From: Calonectria ilicicola
Lineage: Eukaryota > Ascomycota > Sordariomycetes > Hypocreales > Nectriaceae
NCBI GenBank assembly: GCA_020809705.1
Contig: CP085825.1
Location: 3,720,001 to 3,784,000, forward strand
DNA length: 64,000 nt
Direction of reading: 5' to 3'
The translations under genes were made by a program, and so were the position numbers. Numbering within the stretch: position 1 is the stretch's first letter; each line of letters starts with the position of its first letter. Under the pieces are notes generated by a model. The model saw only the letters and a list, made by a program, of their open reading frames with translations, was not told the DNA's origin and did no database searches. Shown here piece after piece: positions 37,957-48,972 of this stretch.

Positions 37957-38600
37957 TTGGGACGATAAGCATAGATAATTGCACCTGCGAATGGGGGAAA
38001 ACAGAAGAAGAGGCACGACGAGCGGACGGAGGTGGAAATAAGCACTCGGTTAGCCAGATAAAGTAGAGATGGTGGGAGCGACAAGGCCCTTAGGCGCAAA
38101 AACGCCATCCTGCAGCTTTCGTATGGCATCAAATGATAAGGGTACTACTGCTGCCGCTGGGATTTGCCTGTGGCAGATGTACACCTGGCTCTCAGCTGGC
38201 TGTACCAGCGAGACCCTATAATTGGCCCTGCACTATATTGATACCAGCCGCATATGTCCTAATTCCACTAAGTTGGAGCTAGGCCCCCATGGCCCCCAAA
38301 CTGCCCCAGATGACTGTGGACCGGAATTGCCAGCGGTCAATCCCCCATCAACTCCCCCACGTGATGCCACTCGCCACCCTCTTGCTGTGGCTGTGCTGAC
38401 CACTTTAACAGCAGTCACGACCCTCGCGTGTCAGCAACGCGTTTTGGCGCGACGTTGCCTAGCCAGTGTGAATTAATTCTAAGCTGCTTCTGGGATCCTC
38501 ACACAACCACACCTGCGTAGGCAGCACTCGACGACGCCCTTATAAGGGCTTCAATTACCCTGTTTGCGTTGATATCGTGTGAGAGCAAAGTAAAGTCACA
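37957..38600. promoter_or_regulatory. Bidirectional promoter region, LtrA / RFC1
   Basis: A 644-bp spacer between divergent start codons. The RFC1-proximal 160 bp carries the ACGCGT and TTTGGCGC motifs described separately. The other side has no obvious element. Confidence 0.5.
38437..38451 (+). promoter_or_regulatory. MCB (ACGCGT) and E2F-like (TTTGGCGC) site
   Basis: ACGCGT at 38437-38442 runs directly into TTTTGGCGCG at 38442-38451, about 150 nt before the RFC1 start codon. ACGCGT is the MCB element bound by MBF (Mbp1/Swi6, fission yeast Cdc10), which drives replication genes at G1/S in fungi. TTTGGCGC fits the E2F consensus. Location ahead of a clamp-loader gene makes function plausible. 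This is motif matching only. Confidence 0.55.
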
Positions 38601-41600
38601 ATGCCTGATATTCGTTCCTTTTTCGCGCCCAAGGGGGGTGCTCCCGCACCAAAGCCGGCACCCAAAAAGGCAGAAGAGCCCGCCAAGGGCAAGCGAACAA
38701 GTATGATTCCAATGCCCTGCTTCGCAAACCATGACTAATATATAGAAGAAGCTCGCAAGGTTATCGAAGATAGCGAAGATGAAGATGAGGTTATCGAGTA
38801 AGCTATTTCTCTGCCACGGTCTAATCTATTTCTAATCACCGTTGCAGGGAGAAGAAGCCTGCTGCAAAGCCTGCTCCAAAGAAAAAAGTAGCGTTAGTAG
38901 CACCAACCACTCTTCTTATTCTTGTCTGACTTGAATCCAGGAATGAGGAACCAGAAGGTGTGGCGATTACTGCGGATGATTATTTCGCATCCGCCAAAAA
39001 CAGCAAGCCTAAGAAGCCTGCACCTGCAAAGACACAAGAAATCAAGACCGAGGTTCCTGTCCGCTCTAGCCCCCGACCCAAACAAACAACTTCGAGAGCG
39101 CCTCCCGCAGCCGACCACAAGACGACCCCAGCGAAGCGCAAGCCGACTTCATACAAACCCACCGTCAATGATGATGATGACGCATATATGGACGATGGTG
39201 ATGAGGATGGCGACGACATCTTTGCCGCAGACGGCAAGGGAAACAAGCGGAAGAATGATGATTACGTTGAGGATGAGTCGGAAGACGACGTGCTCCCCAA
39301 GCCCAAGCGTATGGCTGGTCGTGGGGTCGGGAAGCCATCTAAAGAAGATGAATTGAAGCCCTCCAAAACGGCCTCAGCCGCCAAGAAGAGAAAGTCCCCC
39401 GCTCTTGACTCTGAGGAGTCTGAAGAGGAAATTCCTCGAAAGAAACCTACTGCCAGCAAACCACGAGCACCTCGAGCCAAAAAACAAGATGAGCCTGAAG
39501 CCCCCGAGATTCAAGACATTCTCGACAGCGTTGTCACAGTACGACCCCCAACACCTCCACCCAAGGATCCGAATGCCAAGTTCGATTGGAGAAAAGCAAA
39601 AGGAGGTGGTAACGCATCCGTACAGCCCCAAACGACAGTCGATCTTCCTGAAGGAGAGGAAGGCTGTCTCACCGGGCTTACATTTGTTTTTACCGGCGTA
39701 TTGACAACTATTGGTCGTGATGAAGGACAGGAGCTTGTGAAACGATATGGTGGCAAAGTCACTGGGCAACCAAGCAGTAAAACCAGCTTCGTGGTTCTGG
39801 GCGAAGATGCGGGTCCAAGCAAACTGGCCAAGATTAAGTCGCATGGAATCAAAACTATTGACGAAAATGGTCTTTTCGATCTTATTCGCAAGCTACCAGC
39901 TCACGGTGGCTCAGGCAAGGGAGCTCAAAAGGCTCAAGAAAAGAAGAAGGCCGAGGAGGAGAAAGTGAAGCAGCAGGTTGCGGAAATGGAGGCTGAGGAG
40001 AAGGCTCGGAAAGTTGAGGCTGAACGAGCCGCCAAGAAAGCTGCTGCTGCCCGTGGCACTGCAGTGGTTAAGTCGACAGCGCCGCCACCGGCTCAGCTGT
40101 TAACCACTAAATACGCGCCTACTCAGCTTAATCATATCTGCGGCAACAAAGCTCAGGTTGAGAAGATTCAGAACTGGCTAAGGAACTGGCCAAAAGCAAA
40201 GAAGTACGACTTTCAGCGACGCGGTGCTGATGGCATGGGCGGAGAGCGCGCTATTATCATATCTGGTCCTCCTGGAATCGGAAAAACCACATCCGCCCAT
40301 TTAGCTGCCAAGTTGGAGGGCTATGATGTCCTTGAGAGCAATGCCAGTGACACCAGAAGCAAAAAGCTTGTCGAGGTAGGCCTTGGTGATGTTATGAACA
40401 ACACCTCTCTACTGGGATTCTTTGCTGCTGATGGCAAATCTGTCGATACCACCAAGAAGAAGATTGTTCTCATTATGGATGAGGTTGATGGTATGTCTGC
40501 TGGTGATCGTGGAGGTGTTGGTGCTTTGGCAAAATTCTGCAAGAAGACTGAAGTTCCGCTTATCTTGATCTGCAACGAGCGAAATCTACCTAAGATGAAG
40601 CCTTTCGACCATGCCGCATTTTCCATCAGATTTAACCGCCCCACTGTTGATCAAGTCCGATCCCGCATCATGACTATTTGCCATAGAGAAGGTCTCAAGC
40701 TACCCCCACCTGTGGTTGATGCTCTTATTGAAGGAAGCAACAAGGATATCCGCCAAATCATCAATATGATTGCTACCGCCAAACTTGACCAGACAAATCT
40801 CAGCTTTGACCAAAGCAAGGCCATGTCCAAGGCATGGGAGAAGCATGTAGTCCTCAAACCTTGGGACATTTGTCAGAAGATGTTGGCTGGTGGTCTTTTT
40901 ACTCCTGCCAGCAACGCTACTCTTAACGACAAGATTGAACTTTACTTCAATGATCACGAGTTTAGCTACTTGATGATTCAGGAAAATTATCTTCGCACAA
41001 AGCCTCTAGCGTTGAACGGCAAGGGATACACGCCCCGAGAGCAGAACCTGAAGGCTTTGGAACTATTTGACCAGGCAGCAGAGAGCATCAGCGATGGAGA
41101 CTTGGTTGACCGCATGATTCATGGCCCTCAACAACACTGGAGTCTCATGCCCACCCATGCCATTTTTAGCACAGTTCGACCCGCCAGCTTCATTGCAGGG
41201 CAGTTGATGGGTTCCAACTTCACGACTTGGCTTGGAAACAATAGCAAAACTGGAAAGCTTGGCAGGTACATCCGCGAGATTCATTCCCATATGCGGCTCA
41301 AGTCATCGGGTGACCACACCGAAATTCGACAGGAGTATATGCCTCTTCTTTGGGATCGAACGGTCAATCGCCTACAGAACGAGGGTACCGACGCTGTCAG
41401 TGAAGTTATCGAGCTGATGGACAGCTATTATTTGACCCGGGAGGACTTTGACGCACTTCAAGAACTGGGCGTTGGACCCCTGGATGAAGAGCGTGTCAGC
41501 ATTGAGACAAAGACCAAAGCTTCCTTTACCCGAACGTAAGTAATTTAAATCCCCGTTTTAGTTCAACAACGCTAACTGGTACAGATACAATGCAATGAGC

Positions 41601-41900
41601 CACCTTGTCCCATTCATGAGAGCTTCCAATACTGTGGCACCCAAGGCACCCAAGAAGGAAGTCCCTGATTTGGAAGAAGCAATCGAAGAAGAGGATGAGA
41701 ATGACGTTCTTGAGGTCCCAGAGGCTGCTGATGAAGAAGAGATTGATTTGAAGAAGGATAAATACATCAGGGTGCCAAAAGCGAAGAAGGCAACTAAGAA
41801 AGCTAGCAAGGCAGCTGCAGCAGACGACGATGATGATAAACCAAAGAAGGGTCGGCCAAAGGCTAAGGCAACAGGAGCTAAAGGGAAAGCCAAGAAATAG
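38601..41900 (+). CDS. rfc1: Replication factor C large subunit (RFC1)
   Basis: Five exons, 38601..38700, 38746..38797, 38848..38892, 38941..41535 and 41585..41900, encode 1035 residues. The protein starts MPDIRSFFAPK, a PCNA-box-like motif found at RFC1 N-termini. A long charged, Lys/Glu-rich region follows. A BRCT domain (about 304-384, LTGLTFVFTGVLTTIGRDEG) precedes the AAA+ ATPase core with Walker A GPPGIGKT at 508-515, Walker B VLIMDEVD at 575-582 and sensor-1 LICNE at about 608-612. The RFC1-specific C-terminal domain runs to about residue 940 and the tail is acidic then Lys/Ala-rich. RFC1 is the large subunit of the clamp loader that opens PCNA onto primer ends in DNA replication and repair. 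Exons 1-3 are tiny, but every junction keeps frame. Confidence 0.95.
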
Positions 41901-42257
41901 ACCAGTTGTATGAGGTGATTGGGGTCTTACGCACTAAGTTTAAAATTATAAGGATATATTTGGTTGCCTATCTCTGTTTCGTGTGCGGGCAAGGAGGAAA
42001 AGGATCGAGGCACTCAAAGATTTGCGATTATGAAGGGGCATGTATTATTATAGCGCCAGCTGCTGTAACTTGGCCAGCTGTAATATGACGAGGAAAATTA
42101 ATTGTATCGTATCCATGTGTGTGTGCAGCTGTTGCCAGCTGCAGGCTCTGTGCCGGCCCATTCGACCACCTACCTTCGTAAACAACACGGCCGGGAACTC
42201 CATCCTCGTTTGTTTTTCTTCTTTTTCTTTGATTTCAGCACATCGTCTCCCCTGACC
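41901..42257. other. Intergenic region after RFC1
   Basis: AT-rich 3' DNA of RFC1 followed by a short C/T-rich leader (TTTTTCTTCTTTTTCTTTG) before the next start codon. No gene seen. Confidence 0.6.
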
Positions 42258-45142
42258 ATGCAGAAATCGGCATCGTACCCAGCCAAGCTGGGCATCCGTG
42301 TAGAGAACTTGACGACTACTTTGAAGGCTAAGAGGGGCTCATTGGAATTTCCATGTACTGACAGCCCTCTATATGCCCTATTAAATGGTATAGGAGTGAT
42401 CTAACATGTCCTAGGTAGCGAGTGCCCATCCCAGGAAAGCAAACATGGATTCACGTCGAGCTTGGCTGTTGTGATGAAGTGGACAAAGGCCGAGCTTCGA
42501 AGTATGCTTTCAATTATCTAAGCCGAAAAAAAGAGTGGTGATCTTGCATGTTACATGTACTAATAGTGCCAAGGCCGATTCTCCCAAGGTCTGAACCCCA
42601 AGTCCTGGATAAAGATTACTGGTATGGAGCCTACTTCCCATGATCCATGAAATATGTCTAACGTGTAGGATGCAGAGTCACGCTTTTTTGGTCCCAAAAC
42701 TACATTCCAATCTCCCGAGGAAGACGCACAGTTTTCCTCTGATGCAAATAGGGGCGCGAAACCAACACCTAGGACCACTCCACGCGCAAAATCTGATGTC
42801 ATTTCCCAAAATCAAGATCATGACCAAATCCGGAGAGGAAGATCCGAACTCTGGCCACTTAACGAGCCTATCGAGACTATTTCAATTCGGACAGTGGTAT
42901 GCAGGACTGTGAGAGAAGCTTCCAGGGACCCTGGGGCCAGATATATCTATGCAAAGTGCGCCGAATTCGATGTTTGTGCAGAGTCAAGCGATGGCTTTTC
43001 AGAGACGGGATCATTTGACAAGGTGGCATTAACTGGCGACGATGTTGTCCCTATCGACGCTATCCCAGATCGCAGAGAGACGCCAAATATAGTAGAAGAA
43101 GCCCCCAAGGCTCAGGACAAGAGCGCTTCTGGAATGACCATCACTAGTGCCAACAACTCTCCCACTTCATCTCAGACCAACTCGGCTGGCCGGAATACCT
43201 CTGAGGCAGGTAATTTCCGAGATTGTTATATCCCTTACACTAAGAATTCATACCGGGAAACAAGTTTAGATGATATCGCACCGCCAGGCAGTCTTGTTGA
43301 CAATGCCATCAGAAATAGGGCCTGGGGCTTGAACCGAAGCGAACTAATCCTTCAGGATCACGAGAGAACGCCTACCGAGCTTCCAAACTGCACGGCCTCT
43401 CATCAGAGGAAGAAAAATTGGCGCATCACCAACTCGATGCTCTCGGCATACACTGCCATGCGAGGGCCATATCGACTTGCAGGCAGGGATATCTTTGTTT
43501 GGATGGACCGTTGCGGAAAGACATTTAGACCACCAGACGAGTGTAATGAACATTTCGGGTCTTGCAGAACGTAAACTATCCTCCCAATACCATGCTATCT
43601 TGATACACTCTAATAATTTTTCATAGAGCTATTAGCAACCTGGAGCCATTGAGCTACGACCCTCCACTAGTAGATGACGAACCGAGCCAAACCTGTGTTT
43701 TTAGTGTTCCGAGACCACCGTACGAGCACATCAAACCACCCGTGGGATTCAGTCGCGAGGAACACATGGAGCCTACCACCGAGGTACCGCAAGATATAAT
43801 CAGAGACATGAAGCAGGAAACGGAGCTTTGGGGTGGAGATAAAAATGGAAATGGTCCAGCCATTCCAATAGAGAGGGTTGGTGGCTTTTGCTGACATTGC
43901 ATAGACTTGAAGAGTATTGGGATGAGTAATCCTAATTTTGTTGCTGGCAATGAACATGCGTGCGGTATGGACAGCATCCTGTTGTGCTATCTCATATCTG
44001 GACAATGAGCTCACAGTCTTTCAGAAGAATTTCTTATATCTGATCACGAAGGAGATATCCTTAATGGGCGCATTTCTCCATGCACTTTTCGTCTTTGGGC
44101 CGAGGGATGCGAGAGATAGGACTCGAATTATCCTGAAAACCATGGGTTTCCAGATGTGAGTAGGAACGAATTGATTGTGAGAGGTTGGTTCTAATATTTC
44201 TTGCCCAGGCTTTTGACTGGAAGCTTGAAGAAATCAGAGCGGCAAAGTATCACGCCCTCGCAGAATGTGGATTTGACATGGATGATCAACTTGAGTTTTC
44301 CACAAATTCTGGAGAGTCCTCGCTCGAGTATATTGCGATAGGATACAACGGTCTGGCCACTCCGACCCCAAGACACAAACCTGTTATCTAACCATTATTT
44401 TCTGCTTAGAAAACACATTACCAAATCGACTCAAAGAATGGACCAAAGGTCAACAGATTGATGCGCCTTGTAGTCCCACAATGACACAAGTTGCGGAACA
44501 GGCATTGACGACCCGCCCTATAATGCCAGCGGCTGAACCAGCACCGTCTTGTGATTTAAAGCCATATACAGAGGTAAATATTTTTTTTAGAATAAATTTC
44601 AGATGCAAAAAGCTAACTTGGTGGAGTCTGAAATCATTGCCGCTCTCAATGCTGCTGATGCTCGCTCACTAGATGGGATTCCTTCCTGTGAGGCCGAAGA
44701 AGTCCTTAGGGAACGATACAAGAGTCTCCAAATGTGCCTGGAGGCCGAGAAAAATGCAGCACTCGGTATTGCCGAGACAGAGAAACGAATACATATGCGC
44801 GAGGCCCAACTTGAGCGAGTTTCGGTATCGGTGCATGCTCTCCTGGAGAAGAAGGCCAGCAAAACGAACCGTCGACGTGAGGAGATTTATAGACATGTCT
44901 CGCAGAATCTACGAGAAATCAAGGAGACGACCAAATCAAAACAGGAGCAAACTTGGGAGCTGGCGGTGCACATGGCTAATCTTATGGCCAAGGAAAAGCA
45001 GATAGAGGTAATGCTGATGGAAGAAGCACGGAGGGTTGGTGTAGAAGGGCTCTCGGACCCGGATGATATTGAGCAAGTCGTCCGGCAGATGCTTGTGGAC
45101 GAAGAGGAATATGCTGGCGACGACGAGGAGTCCTTCTTTTGA
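42258..45142 (+). CDS. Orphan multi-exon protein, model partly unresolved
   Basis: The left half splices cleanly: 42258..42354, 42415..42501, 42574..42621, 42676..43570, then 43627 to about 43832 or 43853. It gives a hydrophilic protein starting MQKSASYPAKLGIRVENL, with GRDIFVWMDRCGKTF before the fifth exon. From about 43,830 to 44,240 the frame is unclear. A protein-like frame (DLKSIGMSNPNFVAGNEHAC, EEFLISDHEGDILNGRISP) is interrupted by TGA at 43,889 and 44,006 and TAG at 44,117, and candidate introns are very short. Later exons end at 44350 (AFDWKLEEIRAAKYHALAEC), then 44410..44573 and 44603..45142. The last exon is a coiled coil rich in Glu, Lys and Arg ending Asp-Asp-Glu-Glu-Ser-Phe-Phe; it could be a separate gene starting at the ATG at 44603. 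No domain recognised. It may be a fast-evolving lineage gene or a decaying pseudogene. Confidence 0.5.
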
Positions 45143-45665
45143 CGGCATTGGAGTTTGTAATACGGACAGGCAGCATGAATCTCTGGCGAAGCTTGGGCAG
45201 AGGAGAATTGATTGAAGAGATCAGATGCTGGCGACCCGTATCTTTGATAGAAGTTGAGTTGAATGTAATCGCATGTACGAAGCTACAAAAAGACGAAACT
45301 ATTCATGATATCATTGTCACAGAGGCACATCGTTCAAAGCAGTGGAGCGGCTGAACACATTGCCCCTGGTAATGTTGCCATTATGGTGAGCCCAAGGGGG
45401 GCCAGCGAAACATTATAAAAGTACATGAAGCTTCTAGGGTCATCGATACGGGAGCGGCTTCCAGTCCGCCCCCAGTATTCGCATGTCATACATATCTTTT
45501 ATGTACATCACCCACTCAAACTTTTGGTGTCCAAGGTAATTGTAACCGCCATGCAACAAAAAAAGACCATCATGAGAGGAGCATTATACATTTGAGCCAA
45601 CGCCAACCAATATCCCCATAATAATACACGCGATTTATGACTCGACGAGGTGTGATTTATTTCAT
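45143..45665. other. Convergent 3' region
   Basis: Between the orphan gene (+) and GrpE (-). It contains ATAATACACG and TTATTTCATTTATTTG-like 3' elements near the GrpE stop. No gene found. Confidence 0.6.
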
Positions 45666-46444
45666 TTATTTGTTCTTGACGACACCGACCTTGGCGGCAC
45701 GCAGAACTCGGCCGTTGAGCTTGAAGCCCTTCTGTTGGACGAAGAAGACGGTGTTGTCCTCCTTGTCGGGCTGGGGGGTCATGAAGGTGGCCTCGTGCTC
45801 GTTGGGGTTGAACTTCTCGCCCTCGGGGCTGAGGCGCTCGAGGCCGTGCTTCTTGAGGGTGCTCATGAGGATGTCCTCGGTCATCTTGAGGCCCTCGTAG
45901 AAGTTGGCGAAATCCTGGAGGTGCTCAGGGCGGTCCTTGGCGGTGAGCTTGTCGTGGGGGACAGTGCTCATGGCGCGGTCCAGGTTGTCGACGCTGTCGA
46001 CAAGATCCTTGGCGAACTTCTGGATGGCGAAATCGCGGGCAGTCTTGACCTCGCGCTGGGTGCGGTCCTGGAGGTTGCGGAAGTCGGCGACAGTGCGGAG
46101 GCATTTATCCTTTACGAATACAGTCAGAATACGTAGCTCAATTGAGCCTGGGAGCAGTCACAAACCTTCCAGTCTCGGACCTCGGCCTCCTTGGCTTCGA
46201 GGGACTTCTTGAGCTCGGCAACGGGATCGGCCTCGGCGCCAGCATCCTTCTTCTCCTCAGACTTGGCCTCCTCTGCAGGCTTGGCCTCGGACTCCTTGGC
46301 ATCGCTGTACCATCTTGGCTGGACAGCGCGGATTGTGAAGGCGGGCGCAGCCTGGAATTGTGACTGAATGAAAGGACGGGCGGCAGCAGCTCGGGGAGCG
46401 GCGCGGAGGGTGCGAGAGGAAGCAGAGATGGCCTGGCGGAACAT
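45666..46444 (-). CDS. mge1: Mitochondrial GrpE, nucleotide exchange factor
   Basis: Two exons on the minus strand, 46444..46166 and 46109..45666, join at Trp-Lys|Asp-Lys and encode 240 residues. The first ~45 residues form an Arg/Ala-rich mitochondrial presequence (MFRQAISASSRTLRAAPRAA) ending near Arg-Trp-Tyr-Ser. A Glu/Lys/Ala-rich spacer and coiled coil follow, then the GrpE core with VADFRNLQDR and the C-terminal beta domain (NEHEATFMTPQPDKED...GRVLRAAKVGVVK). Mge1 releases ADP from mitochondrial Hsp70 in the matrix and is essential for protein import and folding. Length fits yeast Mge1. It is divergent to Rpn6. A partial heat-shock element lies upstream. Confidence 0.95.
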
Positions 46445-46559
46445 TGTGATGATTGGGGGGTGATTGGGATGCGAGAGGCAAAAAATTGAAGAAGCAATGG
46501 GTGGAAGTGGTCAAGTACAAAAAGCACGAAGGTGGGTGGATTGTCAGGAAGTTGACGTC

Positions 46560-46569
46560 CGAATCTTCT
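46560..46569 (-). promoter_or_regulatory. Possible partial heat-shock element
   Basis: GAANNTTC (in CGAATCTTCT) lies about 117 nt upstream of the GrpE start codon. It is two adjoining units of the nGAAn/nTTCn heat-shock-factor site, with no convincing third unit. GrpE genes are usually heat-inducible, which makes it plausible but weak. Confidence 0.25.
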
Positions 46570-46697
46570 AGTTGAAATTTTAAGCAGGTCGGCGTGACGG
46601 ACCGGCGCCGGCTGCGGCCTTTGGAGGGGCATCAAGTACAGGGGTGACAGAATACATGGCACCCGATGCAGATTTTCTTTGTCAATGTGACTTGCGG

Positions 46698-46802
46698 AAT
46701 TTTTTGGAATAAAAATAAATAATAATTGTCAGAAATAAAATAGAATAAAATAAGAATAAACACATATTTATATTTATTTAGCATCAGATATTATTTATTT
46801 CC
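46698..46802. repeat. AT-rich imperfect inverted repeat
   Basis: GGAATAAAAATAAATAATAAT at the left is matched in inverse orientation by ATATTATTTATTTCCC at the right, about 65 nt apart. The interior contains more AATAAAA and TATTTATATTTATTT. Similar AT-rich palindromes occur at 56.15 and 60.7-61.05 kb. Confidence 0.5.
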
Positions 46803-47240
46803 CTCGCTTTTCCAGATTCATTCTGGTAATTCTCACCCCAACAAATATTCCATCATAGCGTGCCAGCTTTTTTAAGTCATCTGCTGGGGGGGAAGGAAGC
46901 TCCTGGTTCTGGCGGATCAAAGATGTCCCGTTAAGCTCTATCGGAGATTATTAGCCAATCACAACAAGCAAATTGGCTGGTCGGGCCCCGTTTTTTCCGC
47001 TGGCCTACGTCGCGGTCTGGCAACCTGGAGTGGAGGGAGGAAGGCTGGAGCTCGTGCTCATTGACGCTGCTGTGTGTCTGCCTCATCGACTAAACCAAAA
47101 CACCAAACACCAAAACCACAGCCCAATCGACGACGCATTCCACCTCCCCCGGCCGCGACACACTACCTCATTGCTTGGCCGCAACCCCGACGACCCCACT
47201 TCACCTCTACGAACTCCCTCCCCTCTTTCACATCATCATC

Positions 47241-48654
47241 ATGGCGGCGGGCGAGTCGGCGAGGGTCCAGGAAGCCCAGAAGCTCGCCAAGTCGGACCCC
47301 CGAAAGGCTGAGGCCGTCTACAAGGAGATCATCTCCAAGGCCCCCAGTGCCACTTCCGATGCCGCTACCCGCGAATATGAGACTGCTTTGATAAGCTTGG
47401 GCGAGCTGTACCGAGACGAGAAGTGCGCAGCAGCCTCCAATTACACACCATCCACCAGCTAATAATAGAGCAGGAAGACGCAGGAGCTCGTAGACCTGGT
47501 CAAGGAAAGCCGATCAGTTTTCTCTTCTTTCGCCAAGGCCAAGTCCTCAAAGCTGGGTATGCTCTCTTCTGCTTCCCTATTCCTTATTCCTTATTCCCCT
47601 TGCCCCGCGCCCACCTCCGACCTCCATTTGCTAACACGGTGACGTAGTCCGTCAGCTTCTTGACCTCCTCAAGGAAATCCCCAACAGTATCGAAATCGAA
47701 ATTGCCGTTACCAAGGACTGCATAGAATGGGCCACCGCCGAGCGTCGTGCCTTCCAGCGCCAGGATCTCGAAGTGCGTCTCGTCAACCTGCAAATCGCCA
47801 AGCAGTCTTACTACGAGGCTCTCGGCCTCATCAACGGTCTCCTTCGCGAGCTCAAGCGCCTCGACGACAAGCTCCGACTCGTCGAAGTCCAGCTCCTCGA
47901 GTCCAGAGTCTACCATGCTCTCGGCAACATCCCCAAGGCGAGGGCCGCTCTGACCAGTGCTCGAACCAGCGCCGCCAGTGTCTACACCCCTCCTATGCTC
48001 CAGGCCAACCTCGATATGCAGAGTGGCATGCTTCATGCTGAGGACAAGGACTTTAACACTGCCTTCTCGTACTTCATCGAGGCTCTGGACGGCTACCACT
48101 CCCAGGACGAAGGCGTCAAGGCCCAGGCCGCCTTGCAATACATGCTCCTGTGCAAGATCATGCTGAACCTTGTCGACGACGTTAACCAGCTCATGACATC
48201 CAAGCAGGCCCTCAAATACGCTGGCAAGAACCTCGAGGCCATGAAGGCCATTGCCCGTGCACACTCGAACCGCTCCCTGGAGGAGTACGAGCGCGCCCTG
48301 TCTTCGTACCGCTACGAGCTCGGAAGCGATGCCTTTATCCGCAACCACCTTCGCCGTCTGTACGATGCCATGTTGGAGCAGAACCTTATCAAGGTCATTG
48401 AGCCATTCTCGCGCGTCGAAATTGACCATATCGCCAAGATGGTTGGTCTGGATACTCAGCAGGTGGAGCGAAAACTTTCCCAGATGATCCTCGACAAGGT
48501 CATCATTGGTGTTCTGGATCAGGGCGCTGGCTGCCTCATCATCTTTGACGAGACACACCGAGACGAGTCGTACGACGCCGCCCTAGCGACGATTGACAAG
48601 CTGAGCAACGTGGTGGATGTATTGTATACGAACCAGGCCTCCATGTTGGAATAG
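47241..48654 (+). CDS. rpn6: 26S proteasome lid subunit Rpn6
   Basis: Three exons, 47241..47422, 47474..47556 and 47648..48654, give 423 residues, the usual length of Rpn6 (PSMD11). The start is MAAGESARVQEAQKLAKSDP. The chosen acceptor of exon 2 (AGAGCAG) is the only one that keeps KTQELVDLVKESRSVFSSFAK in frame. The N-terminal two thirds is a TPR-like helical solenoid and the C-terminal third a PCI domain (about 225-395, ending IIGVLDQGAGCLIIFDE), then a helical tail used in lid assembly. Rpn6 clamps the proteasome lid to the 20S core and the ATPase ring. Strong C-ending codon bias points to high expression. The minus strand is open over most of exon 3 as a by-product of that bias. Confidence 0.96.
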
Positions 48655-48972
48655 AGATGGGATAAAAGGCGGCGGTGGCGTCGTGTATTGTAATATGACA
48701 CAGTAGATTAGGCGTTTCAAGAGAGGACGGACTCGTCTACACCAAATCATTTCATCGCTGGTTCATTTCTTCGTCTCATAAATTCCTTTTTGGCTTGTAC
48801 ATTTATGAATAAAGACACAACACAACATAACATAACACTATGCAAGTATAACGATACAAATAGTGGTATCTCAAAAAAACAGCACATACAAGAAAACGCC
48901 TCATCGCCATCGCAAAATCCAAAAAGAGTCATCACCTTTCCCACCCAGATATAATATGCTTACGTGTGTCGT
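48655..48972. other. Convergent 3' region
   Basis: Short AT-rich spacer between the Rpn6 stop (+) and the AT-hook protein stop (-). AACACAACATAACATAACAC and ATGAATAAAGAC look like 3' end signals. No gene. Confidence 0.6.

Larger units (their letters stand above)
46445..47240. promoter_or_regulatory. Bidirectional promoter region, GrpE / Rpn6
   Basis: About 800 bp between divergent starts. Its middle (46,698-46,802) is a strongly AT-rich block with AAATAAATAA and TTATTTATTT at its two ends, forming an imperfect inverted repeat. The Rpn6-proximal part is C-rich, ending in CATCATCATCATGG at the start codon. Confidence 0.5.

Noticed and set aside
47584..48558. 324-codon frame antisense to Rpn6
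   Set aside because: Same mirror-frame effect; Rpn6 on the other strand is certain.
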